A DNA stretch of 64,000 nt from Enemella evansiae (GTDB lineage Bacteria; Pseudomonadota; Alphaproteobacteria; Rhodobacterales; Rhodobacteraceae), in the NCBI GenBank assembly GCA_017255395.1, contig JAFKDC010000013.1:88572-152571 (forward strand). Reading direction: 5' to 3'. The notes below the pieces were generated by a model, which made no database searches, had not been told where the DNA came from, and worked only from the letters and a program-made list of their open reading frames with translations. Positions 28,763-36,595 of this stretch are shown piece after piece. Within the stretch, counting starts at the first letter, position 1; each line of letters begins with the position of its first letter. The translations under genes were made by a program, and so were the position numbers.

Positions 28763-29688
28763 TTCTCGTCCTCGTCGAATTCCCTGGCCAGCGGGTCCTC
28801 TTCGCCGTTCTCGTCCTCGAACCACAGACCCTGTGCCCGCAGGTCGGCCTCGCGCTTCTTCTCGACGCGGGCCACTAGGAAGATCGAGATCTCGTACAGG
28901 CCGTAGACGACGGTAAAGAGGATCATCTGCGTGATCACGTCGGGCGGCGTCACAAGCGCGGCCAGCAGCAGGATGCCGACCACGGCGTATTTGCGCACGT
29001 TGCCCAGCCCCTCGGCAGAGACCAGCCCGGCCTTGCCCATCAGCGTCAGCAGCACCGGAAGCTGAAAACACAGGCCGAAGGCGATGATGAACTTCAGCGT
29101 GATGTCGAGCGACTCGTTGACCTTGCCGAAGAAGGTGATCCGCAGCCCGTCCTCGGTGGCGGGCACCACGGCGGCGGCATCGGGCACCGCGTCGGTGGTC
29201 TGCGCCAGCAGGTTGGCGAAGATCGAACTGACATCTGCGAAGCCCAGGAAGAAGGCCATCGCCAGCGGCGTCACCACGAAATGCGCAAAGGAGGCGCCCA
29301 GCAGGAACATGATCGGCGAGGCGATGGTGAACGGCAGGAAGGCCGCCTTCTCCGAACGGTACAGACCCGGCGCCACGAAGCGCCACATCTGGTGCGCGAT
29401 CACCGGGAAGGCCAGCGCGAAGCCGAAGACCATCGAGATCCGGAACAGAGTGAACAGGTATTCCTGCGGCGAAGTATATTGCAGCGTCGGCGAGGGGTCG
29501 CCGAGGTCGCGCAGGGTCGCCTCGATCGGTTTCAGCAGGAATTGCAGGATCGGTTCGGCCACGACGAAGGCCAGAACGATCCCGATGATGAAGGCGATAA
29601 CCGACCGGATCAGCCGCGTGCGCAGCTCGGCCAGATGTTCGATCAGCGGCGCGGCGCTGTCCTCGATGTCGTCTTCGATGTGGCTCAT
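28759..29688 (-). CDS. tatC: Sec-independent protein translocase TatC
   Basis: The 309-residue membrane protein has six helices and the TatC signatures [12 protein letters not shown] near the N-terminus and [11 protein letters not shown] in the middle. With TatB it forms the receptor for twin-arginine signal peptides. The extended acidic C-terminal tail ([17 protein letters not shown]) is longer than in E. coli. It overlaps tatB by four bases and the ATPase by four bases. Confidence 0.96.
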   Translation of the reverse strand: MSHIEDDIEDSAAPLIEHLAELRTRLIRSVIAFIIGIVLAFVVAEPILQFLLKPIEATLRDLGDPSPTLQYTSPQEYLFTLFRISMVFGFALAFPVIAHQMWRFVAPGLYRSEKAAFLPFTIASPIMFLLGASFAHFVVTPLAMAFFLGFADVSSIFANLLAQTTDAVPDAAAVVPATEDGLRITFFGKVNESLDITLKFIIAFGLCFQLPVLLTLMGKAGLVSAEGLGNVRKYAVVGILLLAALVTPPDVITQMILFTVVYGLYEISIFLVARVEKKREADLRAQGLWFEDENGEEDPLAREFDEDEK

Positions 29689-30167
29689 GCGTCGGTCCCC
29701 TTCGGGGTGTCCTCACCCGGCGCCGTCAGGTCCGCCTCCAGCGCCTCGGCCTTCTTCATGGCCTCATCCGCCTCGCGCTTCTTGCGGTCGGCAGCGGCGC
29801 GGGCGGCACTGGCTTCGATCTTGCGGCGCGCCTCGTCGCGCTCCTGCGACAGCTTGGCGGTTTCGCCCCCGGGTTTCGGCGCGGCCTTCTCCGGGTCGAT
29901 GTCGGTCAGCGATTTGGCCGCGTCCTTGACGCCGTCCATGGCGCTGCTCATCGGGTTGGTCGCGGTCTTGAAGGTCTTGGCCACGTCGCGCACGCCGGAT
30001 TCGTCCGCCGCATCGTTCATGGCCCGGCTGAACTCGCGCGCCATGCCGCGGGCCTTGCCCATGAAGCGGCCCACGTTGCGGAACAGCATCGGCAGGTCCT
30101 TGGGGCCGACGACGATCAACGCCACGACCCCGATGACCATGAGTTCGGTCCAGCCAAGATCGAACAT
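29685..30167 (-). CDS. tatB: Sec-independent protein translocase TatB
   Basis: The 160-residue protein has the N-terminal membrane helix and hinge [40 protein letters not shown], an amphipathic helix, and a charged C-terminal region rich in Lys, Glu and Arg that is predicted to be helical. It pairs with TatC in substrate recognition. The stop overlaps the tatC start (ATGA). The start is six bases after the tatA stop. Confidence 0.95.
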   Translation of the reverse strand: MFDLGWTELMVIGVVALIVVGPKDLPMLFRNVGRFMGKARGMAREFSRAMNDAADESGVRDVAKTFKTATNPMSSAMDGVKDAAKSLTDIDPEKAAPKPGGETAKLSQERDEARRKIEASAARAAADRKKREADEAMKKAEALEADLTAPGEDTPKGTDA

Positions 30168-30173
30168 GGCGGG

Positions 30174-30413
30174 TTACACCTTGTCCTTCTCGTCGGCGGG
30201 ATTGTGCACCGGCGCCTGCGGGGTCACGTCGCGCGCCTCCTCCGCCTTTTGCTGGTCTTCAAGTTCCTGGCCGCCTTCGCTCACGCCCTTCTTGAAGGCG
30301 GTGATGCCCTTGCCGACCTCGCCCATCAGCGAGGAAATCTTGCCCCGCCCAAACAGAACGAGCACGACGACGGCGATCAGCAGAAGGCCCGGAAGGCCGA
30401 TATTGTTCAACAT
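30174..30413 (-). CDS. tatA: Sec-independent protein translocase TatA
   Basis: The 79-residue protein has a single N-terminal helix ([21 protein letters not shown]), the FGRGK hinge, an amphipathic helix and an acidic tail. Many copies assemble the transport pore for folded proteins. An AAGGAG ribosome site precedes the ATG at 30413. It is the first gene of tatA-tatB-tatC-ATPase and is divergent from the WYL-type regulator. Confidence 0.95.
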   Translation of the reverse strand: MLNNIGLPGLLLIAVVVLVLFGRGKISSLMGEVGKGITAFKKGVSEGGQELEDQQKAEEARDVTPQAPVHNPADEKDKV

Positions 30414-30579
30414 GGCGGTCTCCTTGTCCGGCGCCGCAGCCCTTGCGACGCGTGAAATCCGAGACCGGGTTCTAACGGCTCCCGGCGCCCGACAAAAGCG
30501 CCAAAGCGCCGCTTTGCCCGACCACGTGTGTCATGACCTTGTCAGTTGTCAGAATTTTGTCAGTATTGCAGCGCGGCGC

Positions 30580-30603
30580 GGAAGGATTTTGCAAAATCCT
30601 TCC
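30580..30603. promoter_or_regulatory. Perfect 24-bp palindrome upstream of the WYL regulator
   Basis: GGAAGGATTTTG is followed directly by its exact reverse complement CAAAATCCTTCC with no loop. It ends 43 bases before the regulator's start codon and touches a second perfect palindrome. It is a strong candidate operator. Confidence 0.6.
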
Positions 30604-30623
30604 AAATTCCTTGCAAGGAATTT
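30604..30623. promoter_or_regulatory. Perfect 20-bp palindrome next to the first
   Basis: AAATTCCTTG is followed by its exact reverse complement CAAGGAATTT. It abuts the 24-bp palindrome at 30603 and ends 23 bases before the ATG, between the divergent tatA and regulator genes. Confidence 0.6.
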
Positions 30624-30646
30624 GCCCCCGGCACAGAGGTTGGCGC

Positions 30647-31309
30647 ATGAACAGGAAAGACCGGCTATACGCCCTGATGCAGCGGCTGCGCGACGGCAGG
30701 CTGCACACGGCAGAGGCCATGGCACAGGATCTCAAGGTCTCGGTCCGCACGATCTACCGCGACATGGAGGTGCTCGCCGCCTCCGGCGTTCCGGTCGAGG
30801 GCGCGCGGGGCTACGGCTACACGGTGCAGGCCGCCATCACCCTGCCGCCGCTCAACCTGACAGAGGCGGAACTCGAGGCGCTGCACCTCGCGCTCGCCGC
30901 GCTCGGCGCCTCCGAGATGGCCGAGCAGGCCGCCGCCGCCCGCAGCCTTGCCCGCAAAATCGATACGGTCCTGCCCGAAGACGCGGGCAGCGCGCCGGCG
31001 CCCTTCGGCTTTGCCACCGATGCCTTTGCGGAAGCGGCGCGCGGCTTCACCCATATGCCCGCCATCCGCGCCGCCATCCGCGCCCGGCAGAAGCTGCGAG
31101 TCACGCTCGACGGCCAGATCCGGGATATCCGGCCCCTGCATATCGACTACTGGGGGCGGGTCTGGACCTGCGTGGCGTGGGATGAGACGACGGGCGATTT
31201 CGCCACCCTGCGCATCGACCGGATCGGGGCGCTGACGCCCCTGCCCGGCCTCTTCGTCGATGAACCGGGCAAACGGCTGGCGGATTTCCGGGCGCGGCCC
31301 GCGCCGTGA
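30647..31309 (+). CDS. HTH/WYL-type (YafY-like) transcriptional regulator
   Basis: The 220-residue protein has an N-terminal winged helix (RKDRLYALMQRLRDGRLHTAEAMAQDLKVSVRTIYRDMEVLAASGVPVEG, about residues 3-55) typical of DeoR/HTH_11 domains in YafY-like proteins, and a C-terminal domain with IDYWGRVWTCVAWDETTGDFATLRIDRI that matches the WYL-type ligand domain. Such proteins are usually repressors sensing nucleic acids or small ligands. ATG 30647 lies after GAGG. The two palindromes at 30580-30623 immediately upstream suggest autoregulation. Confidence 0.88.
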   Translation: MNRKDRLYALMQRLRDGRLHTAEAMAQDLKVSVRTIYRDMEVLAASGVPVEGARGYGYTVQAAITLPPLNLTEAELEALHLALAALGASEMAEQAAAARSLARKIDTVLPEDAGSAPAPFGFATDAFAEAARGFTHMPAIRAAIRARQKLRVTLDGQIRDIRPLHIDYWGRVWTCVAWDETTGDFATLRIDRIGALTPLPGLFVDEPGKRLADFRARPAP

Positions 31310-31317
31310 CGACACAT

Positions 31318-31356
31318 AAAAAAAGACCCGGCCGCGCGGGCAGGCGCGGCTGGGTC
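31318..31356 (-). terminator. Rho-independent terminator of fructose-bisphosphate aldolase
   Basis: On the minus strand GACCCAGCCGCGC and GCGCGGCCGGGTC form a 13-bp stem with one mismatch and a 6-base loop, followed by a T-run of seven. It lies 22 bases after the fba stop and 16 bases past the convergent regulator's stop. Confidence 0.88.
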
Positions 31357-31377
31357 AGACGATACCGGGAAGCCCGC

Positions 31378-32274
31378 TTACAGCGAGGCCTGGTAGATCT
31401 TGTCGATGTTCGCTCCGAGGGCGGCGTTGAATTCGGCATCGGACTGCTGCTTCGACAGGCCCTCGGCCAGCGCGCGGCTGAAAGAGGCGATCATCTTCGG
31501 CTGCCGCGCCAGACGCGCGCAGGCCTCGTCGGTGGAATAGCCCCCCGACAGGGCCACCACGCGCACCACGCGCGGGTGGTCAGCCAGATCGTCGTAAAGC
31601 CCGTCCTCGCTGGGGATCGTCAGCTTGAGCATTACGTCATGCCCCTCGGGCAGCGCGTCGAGGCCGGCCTTGAGCGCGTCCTTCAGGATCGCCTCGGCCT
31701 TGGCCTTGGTGGCGGATTTGATCGAGACCTCGGGCTCGAGGATCGGCACCAGCCCGCAGGACACCACCGTGGCGCCCACCTCGAACTGCTGCGCCACGAC
31801 GGCCTTGATCCCCTCGGCATCGGCCTCGTGGATGACCGAGCGTTCCTTGGTGCCGAAAACGCCGAGGCCTGCGGCCTCTTTCAGCCTGTCTTCCAGACCG
31901 GGGATCGGCTTCATCATCTGCACGCCATTGGCCTCGTCCTCGAGCCCCTTGTCGATCTTCAGAAAGGGCACGACGGACAGGCTATTCCACAGGTACTCCG
32001 CCACCGGGGTGCCATCCACGGCCCCGCGCATGGTGCGCTCGAACAGGATCGCGCCGATCACCTTGTCGCCGGTGAAGTCGGGCGCCTTGATGATCCGGGT
32101 GCGCATCTCGTGGATCTGGCCGAACATGGCCTCTTCGCCGTCGTACATGTCCTCGGTGACGCCGTAGAGCCCCAGCGCCTTGGGGGTCGAGCCGCCCGAC
32201 TGGTCGAGCGCGGCGATGAACCCCTTGCCATCCGCCATCTGCGCCTTCATCTTCGCGAAATCGTCCTGTGTCAT
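31378..32274 (-). CDS. fba: Class I fructose-bisphosphate aldolase
   Basis: The 298-residue protein is a class I (Schiff-base) aldolase: MKAQMADGKGFIAALDQSGGSTPKALGLYG at the N-terminus, VVPFLKIDKGLEDE, LEPEVSIKSATKAK and ALSGGYSTDEACARLA at the C-terminal phosphate loop. It splits fructose-1,6-bisphosphate in glycolysis and gluconeogenesis. GGGAGAG precedes the ATG at 32274. It stands alone with its own terminator. Confidence 0.93.
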   Translation of the reverse strand: MTQDDFAKMKAQMADGKGFIAALDQSGGSTPKALGLYGVTEDMYDGEEAMFGQIHEMRTRIIKAPDFTGDKVIGAILFERTMRGAVDGTPVAEYLWNSLSVVPFLKIDKGLEDEANGVQMMKPIPGLEDRLKEAAGLGVFGTKERSVIHEADAEGIKAVVAQQFEVGATVVSCGLVPILEPEVSIKSATKAKAEAILKDALKAGLDALPEGHDVMLKLTIPSEDGLYDDLADHPRVVRVVALSGGYSTDEACARLARQPKMIASFSRALAEGLSKQQSDAEFNAALGANIDKIYQASL

Positions 32275-32420
32275 GTGCTCTCCCTCGCCACGGTGAAATC
32301 TCTAGAAATGGTCGATACCCCGTCCCGCGAAGCGGGTATAGGGGCGCGGATGACTGTTAACGCTAAACATGGCAGGGGTTTCCTGCCAGATTGGCCGATT
32401 GGCGAATGGCGGCCGGGATA

Positions 32421-32513
32421 GTGAGTATTTGGACAGAGAAGAAACGAGGTGCGTGCGATCGGGACCCGCAGCCTCTCGGGTGTTCGTTTCTTCTTCTCTG
32501 TGAAAATACTCAC
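32421..32513. repeat. Large imperfect inverted repeat overlapping the P450 stop codon
   Basis: Left arm GTGAGTATTTGGACAGAGAA continues to about 32447; right arm 32484-32513 is nearly its reverse complement (it ends GTGAAAATACTCAC), with a 36-base centre. The TGA of the P450 gene (32510-32512) lies inside the right arm. Each arm resembles the pyrimidine/A-run part of the repeats at 14861 and 27811, so this is two head-to-head copies or one large hairpin terminator. Confidence 0.65.
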
Positions 32514-33895
32514 AGGCTCGATTTGCCTGAGGCGTCATCTTTCCGGTTGGAGACCCTCAGCCAGATGCCGTTACGCGCGCGGACGGTCAGGTGCGCTTCG
32601 GGGATCGGGGTGCGGTTCGAGACGGGCGTCACGCGGAAGTCGCGCAGCAACAGGGCCAGCAGCAGGACGCCCTCGACCATGGCAAAGCCCGCGCCGGTGC
32701 AGACACGCGGGCCGGCGCTGAAGGGGATATAGGCCTCGCGCCCGCAGGTTCTGCCGTTCTCGGTTTGCCAGCGGGCGGGGTCGAAGCCATCGGGGTTGTC
32801 CCACAGGCGTTCGTGACGGTGCAGGTGCCATGGGCTGAGCACCATCTGTGCCGCCGTGGGGATGGCGCGGTCGCGGAAGCGCTCGGGCCGGGTTGTCTCG
32901 CGCACCATCATCGGAACCGGCGGGTAGAGCCGCAGGGTCTCGCGGAAGACGTCTCGGGTCACGCGCAGTTTCGAGACGCTGGCGAAGTTGGCGCTGGCCG
33001 CGCGACCCTCTGCGGCCACGCGGTCCTGCCATTCGGGATGTGTGGCCAAGAGGTAGAGTGCCCAGCCAAGCGCAGAGGCCGAGGTTTCATGCCCGGCCAG
33101 GAAGAAGATCGCCACCTGATCGACCATCTCGGCTGCGGAGAAGGTCTGCCCGGTCTCGGGGTCGCGGGTGGTCATGATCTTGGTGGCGAGGTCGTCGGGC
33201 GCGGTGCCTGCGGCGATGGCCGTCTGGCGCGCCTCTGTCAGTTGCGTGATGAGGTTTCGGATGCGGGTGGCCGCGGCGCGTGTGTCGCGCCGGAAGAAGC
33301 GCGGCATCCAGCGCGGGCCGGGGATGAAGGCGGCGAGGTTCAGGATCGGCTGGCTGCGCTGGTAGGCGCGGAATTCGTGGAAGACCTCCTGCGCCAGCGC
33401 GTCCTCGATGGGGATCGAGAAGAGCGTGCGAAAGATCACATCGGCGGCGGCGTGGCTGGCCTGCTCCTCGACCTCCACCTCTGCGCTCCCGGCGCCCAGC
33501 TGCCCCGCCAACCGGTCGCGCGCCGCAAGCGCCGCCTGCCACATGGCCGGGTAGGTCTCGCGCAGGCGTCCGCCTTCGAAGGCGGGGTCGATGATGCGGC
33601 GCTGGCGCTGCCAGTCCGCGCCGTTGGTCAGGAAAACCGAATTGCCGAGCAAGGGGCGCAGGCCCGCGCCGATGCGGTCGGACTTGGGGAACTCCATCGG
33701 GCGCTCCTTCAGCACCGTCTTCACCAGGTCGGGCTGGTTCAGCAGGTAGGATCGGAAGAAGGGCGTCCTGAACTCTGCCATCCAGGCCCGGTAGAGCCGC
33801 GCGGGCTGGGCCGAGAGGATGTCCTGCCGGAAGAGTTTCACGTAGCGCCAGAGCGAGACCCGGTCGGGCCGCGCCGCCGGTTTCGGGGGGATCAT
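32510..33895 (-). CDS. Cytochrome P450
   Basis: The 461-residue haem monooxygenase has the oxygen-binding I-helix motif AGHETS (267-272), the K-helix ExxR (ETLR, 319-322) and the haem loop FSAGPRVCTG (392-401) with the proximal thiolate Cys399. No signal anchor or fused reductase domain is present, so it is a soluble bacterial P450 needing separate ferredoxin partners; none is in the window. Overall layout is closest to CYP4/CYP102-like fatty-acid hydroxylases by my reading. It starts at ATG 33895 in an ATGA overlap with the membrane hydrolase gene, so the two are translationally coupled. Substrate unknown. Confidence 0.93.
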   Translation of the reverse strand: MIPPKPAARPDRVSLWRYVKLFRQDILSAQPARLYRAWMAEFRTPFFRSYLLNQPDLVKTVLKERPMEFPKSDRIGAGLRPLLGNSVFLTNGADWQRQRRIIDPAFEGGRLRETYPAMWQAALAARDRLAGQLGAGSAEVEVEEQASHAAADVIFRTLFSIPIEDALAQEVFHEFRAYQRSQPILNLAAFIPGPRWMPRFFRRDTRAAATRIRNLITQLTEARQTAIAAGTAPDDLATKIMTTRDPETGQTFSAAEMVDQVAIFFLAGHETSASALGWALYLLATHPEWQDRVAAEGRAASANFASVSKLRVTRDVFRETLRLYPPVPMMVRETTRPERFRDRAIPTAAQMVLSPWHLHRHERLWDNPDGFDPARWQTENGRTCGREAYIPFSAGPRVCTGAGFAMVEGVLLLALLLRDFRVTPVSNRTPIPEAHLTVRARNGIWLRVSNRKDDASGKSSL

Positions 33896-35130
33896 GCGGC
33901 GACGCTCGTATACTTGGACACCGCGTGGTCGATGCGGCTGGCCGAGGGCGGGCGCCCGGCGTAGCGGCTGGCCAGCGACAGGGGGCCGGCGGTGATGCGG
34001 AAATAGTCGTAGTCGCGGGGCCGATCGAAGGCGCAGAGATACTGGAAATGCAGGCGGAAGAAGCGCCAGCGCAGTTCCTTCCAGCGTTCGGGGCTGAGCG
34101 ACCGGGTGAACTGTGCCGAGAAGACCAGCGGCCAGCGCTTGTCCTTTGGCGCCACCCCCGAGACGCTGACCGGATCGCAAAGCGCGAAGGCGCAGCCGTC
34201 CCCGGGCGCGGTCACGTCGACCCATGTCAGCGCTTCGCTGGCCGAGAGGAACCGCAGGTCGGCCCGCAGCCGGTGGGCCTCGCGCAGGAAGGACACCATG
34301 GGCACCACCTGTCCGAGGCTGAGGAAGGCCAGACGCGGCCCGTTGGCGGGCACCCGCCCCGCGCGGATCAGGTCGGCGAGGATCGAAACCGCGAGATGCG
34401 CACCCGAGGAATGGCCGACCACCAGAACCTCGTCGACGTCTTCGGTCAGGGCGGCGCCGATGGTGGCGGCGAACTCTGACATGCGCGCCTCCAGCGCGGG
34501 CGGGTTGGCGCCCCGGTAGAAGGCCGAGAAGGCGTAGTCGTGCATCAGGTAATAGGCGAAGAATTTGCCGTCTCTGGCCCTGAACCAGTGCAGCGCCACA
34601 TAGGCGATGCCGCCCCATGCCACAAGGCCGGCCAGCGTGGCGGCAATGCCCAGCCAGGGCGTCAGCAGGCCGATCAGCGCGAATCCCGCCCAGCCAAGCA
34701 GCAGCGCAAGACCGAGTTGCACCAACAGCGCCCCGACGGGATAGAGCGCGGCGATCACCGGCCCCTTGCGCAGCCGCATCAGGCGCCGCAGCGCGCCGGT
34801 GGCGATGTATTCCCACGAGGTGCGGACAAGCTGCGCGTAGGTTGCCGGGATGCTGTTCGACATGCTGTCGCGAACGATGTCGGACCAGACCAGCACCTCG
34901 ATATCCGCGCGGGTTTCGGCGCCCTCCATGACCGTCTGCACGTGCCAGCCATAGGCGCCGCCGCCCTTCTTGGGACTCAGCGTCAGCGCGTAGCCCGAGA
35001 TTGCGGCCTGCGCCGCGCCCTCCTTGCGGTAGAGCTCGCGGTAGCGGCGCGGGTGAATCGGGTCGTAGCCGGGAATGTAGAAGACCCGGCGCCGGGTCAC
35101 TTCCTGTGGGGTGTCTTGCTGCTCTGCCAT
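33892..35130 (-). CDS. Membrane-associated alpha/beta hydrolase-like protein
   Basis: The 412-residue protein has a nucleophile elbow GHSSG (239-243, Ser241) after DVDEVLVV, as in alpha/beta-hydrolase lipases and esterases. An N-terminal FYIPGYDPIHPRRYRELY, probably the first strand and oxyanion region, precedes two long hydrophobic helices (about 125-180). The early beta-sheet and the elbow are thus separated by a membrane hairpin, unusual for soluble lipases. It is the first gene of a two-gene unit with the P450. GAGGG precedes the ATG at 35130. I cannot name a family; lipid hydrolysis is plausible but inferred. Confidence 0.75.
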   Translation of the reverse strand: MAEQQDTPQEVTRRRVFYIPGYDPIHPRRYRELYRKEGAAQAAISGYALTLSPKKGGGAYGWHVQTVMEGAETRADIEVLVWSDIVRDSMSNSIPATYAQLVRTSWEYIATGALRRLMRLRKGPVIAALYPVGALLVQLGLALLLGWAGFALIGLLTPWLGIAATLAGLVAWGGIAYVALHWFRARDGKFFAYYLMHDYAFSAFYRGANPPALEARMSEFAATIGAALTEDVDEVLVVGHSSGAHLAVSILADLIRAGRVPANGPRLAFLSLGQVVPMVSFLREAHRLRADLRFLSASEALTWVDVTAPGDGCAFALCDPVSVSGVAPKDKRWPLVFSAQFTRSLSPERWKELRWRFFRLHFQYLCAFDRPRDYDYFRITAGPLSLASRYAGRPPSASRIDHAVSKYTSVAA

Positions 35131-35236
35131 GGCGCGCCCTCGTTTTGCCGGTCAGCCTAGCCTGGCAATCCGGCAGGAGTATGGCGCGCGCCCCGCCCCG
35201 CGCGCAACCGGACTTCGCGCCTCTGGCGGGCGCCGC

Positions 35237-35980
35237 CTAGCCCAGTGTCGCGAGCGCCGGGAAGGTTTCGAGCAGCCAGAAGGACAGCGCCGAGAAACCG
35301 CCCGTAAGCATCATCAGCCCGATGGTCCACAGAAGCAGCCCCATGGCGCGCTCGATCTGCTGCATGTGGCGCTTCATCCAGGCCATGGCGCCGGTCAGGC
35401 GCGGCAGGAAGGCCGCGACCAGCAGGAAGGGGATGCCCAGGCCCGCCGCGTAGACGCCCAGCAGCGCCGTCCCGCGCGAGACAGAGGCCTCGGACGCGGC
35501 CAGCGACAGGATCGCCCCCAGCTGCGGGCCGATGCAGGGCGTCCAGCCGAAGGCGAAGGCCAGCCCCAGCACATAGGCGCCGAAGGCGCTGCCGCCGCGG
35601 TCGCCCGCGTCCATGCGCGCTTCGCGGTCGAGAAAGCCGATGCGGTAGACCCCGACGAAATGCGCGCCGAAGATCATCACCGTTACGCCCGCCGCCGCGT
35701 TCAGATACCCTTGGTACTGCAACAGCGCCCGCCCCGCCGCAGAAGCCGCCGCCCCCAGCAGCAGGAAAACGGTGGACAGCCCCAGCACGAAGAACAGCGC
35801 CGACAGCAGCGCCTTGCGGCGCGAGGCCCCCAGTTCCGTCATCGAAACACCGCTCATGTAGGCGAGGTAGGGCGGCACGACCGGCAGCACGCAGGGCGAG
35901 AGGAAAGAAATGAATCCCGCCGCCAGCGCCACAAGCATGGCGGGCAAGAGGGATGCGTCGATGATCTCGATTCCGAACAT
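35237..35980 (-). CDS. ccdA: CcdA-type cytochrome c biogenesis/thiol transporter
   Basis: The 247-residue protein has six hydrophobic helices and the two cysteine-proline motifs of the CcdA/DsbD family, SPCVLPVVPPYLAY near residue 30 and GWTPCIGPQLGA near residue 140. It moves electrons from cytoplasmic thioredoxin across the inner membrane to periplasmic proteins that reduce apocytochrome c. Starting ATG 35980 has a weak ribosome site. It stands alone between the hydrolase and tusA. Confidence 0.92.
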   Translation of the reverse strand: MFGIEIIDASLLPAMLVALAAGFISFLSPCVLPVVPPYLAYMSGVSMTELGASRRKALLSALFFVLGLSTVFLLLGAAASAAGRALLQYQGYLNAAAGVTVMIFGAHFVGVYRIGFLDREARMDAGDRGGSAFGAYVLGLAFAFGWTPCIGPQLGAILSLAASEASVSRGTALLGVYAAGLGIPFLLVAAFLPRLTGAMAWMKRHMQQIERAMGLLLWTIGLMMLTGGFSALSFWLLETFPALATLG

Positions 35981-36173
35981 GTCTCAGGGCTTAGGCCATC
36001 CGGGCGGGCGCGTCACGCTCCGCCCGGGTCACATCCGCGTGGCGTCGTTGAAACATCCCCGGGGGTACGGCCCTGGCGCGCGGTCCCGGCCCCGCAGGCC
36101 GCCTGTCACGGGCCGGTGGAAAAACCGCGCAGAGCCGCTTCTACGCCCGGTCGAAACGCTCTATGTCTGCGCC

Positions 36174-36395
36174 ATGACCCATGAACTCGACGCCACCGGC
36201 CTGCTTTGTCCCCTGCCCGTCCTGAAGGCCCGCAAACGCCTGCGGGCGCTGGAACCGGGAGGCCTGCTGGTGCTGCGCACCGACGATCCGGCGGCGATCA
36301 TCGACGTCCCGCATTTCTGCGCCGAGGCCGGGCATCATCTGGAAACACAGGCCGAAGACGGCGCCGTGATGATCTGGACGATCCGCCGGGGCTGA
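36174..36395 (+). CDS. tusA: TusA/SirA family sulfur carrier
   Basis: The 73-residue protein has the signature LDATGLLCPLPVLKARKRL with the active Cys12. It carries persulfide sulfur, for example for tRNA thiolation or cofactor synthesis. The compact size is normal for the family. ATG 36174 gives the canonical start; an upstream frame without ribosome site is rejected. A 9-bp tandem repeat begins 22 bases after the stop. Confidence 0.92.
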   Translation: MTHELDATGLLCPLPVLKARKRLRALEPGGLLVLRTDDPAAIIDVPHFCAEAGHHLETQAEDGAVMIWTIRRG

Positions 36396-36417
36396 TGTGA
36401 ATCCGGCAGGCCCTGCG

Positions 36418-36487
36418 TCCGCCGGGTCCGCCGGGTCCGCCGGGTCCGCCGGGTCCGCCGGGTCCGCCGGGTCCGCCGGGTCCGCCG
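36418..36487. repeat. Nine-base tandem repeat, seven full copies
   Basis: TCCGCCGGG is repeated seven times in exact register (36418-36480) with a partial eighth copy to 36487. It lies between tusA and rne. Exact copies in such a short array suggest a variable-number repeat. Confidence 0.95.
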
Positions 36488-36548
36488 ACAGAGAGCCGAT
36501 GCTCGACACGACATCAAGATCGCTTCACAATTACCTGACCTGAAAAGA

Positions 36549-36577
36549 AAAAGCCCCGGCGTCGCGCCGGGGCTTTT
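36549..36577. terminator. Bidirectional terminator between tusA and rne
   Basis: AAAAGCCCCGGCG and CGCCGGGGCTTTT form a perfect 13-bp stem around a 3-base loop. A-runs on the left and T-runs on the right let it stop transcripts in both directions; rne ends at 36596. Confidence 0.92.
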
Positions 36578-36595
36578 CTTGTCTGTCCTGGCAGA

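Noticed and set aside
36418..36487. CRISPR array
   Set aside because: Units are nine bases with no spacers, so this is a simple tandem repeat.
36141..36509. Possible repeat protein (Ala-Asp-Pro repeats) on the minus strand
   Set aside because: It is only the nine-base tandem array translated, with no start signal, and it overlaps tusA.
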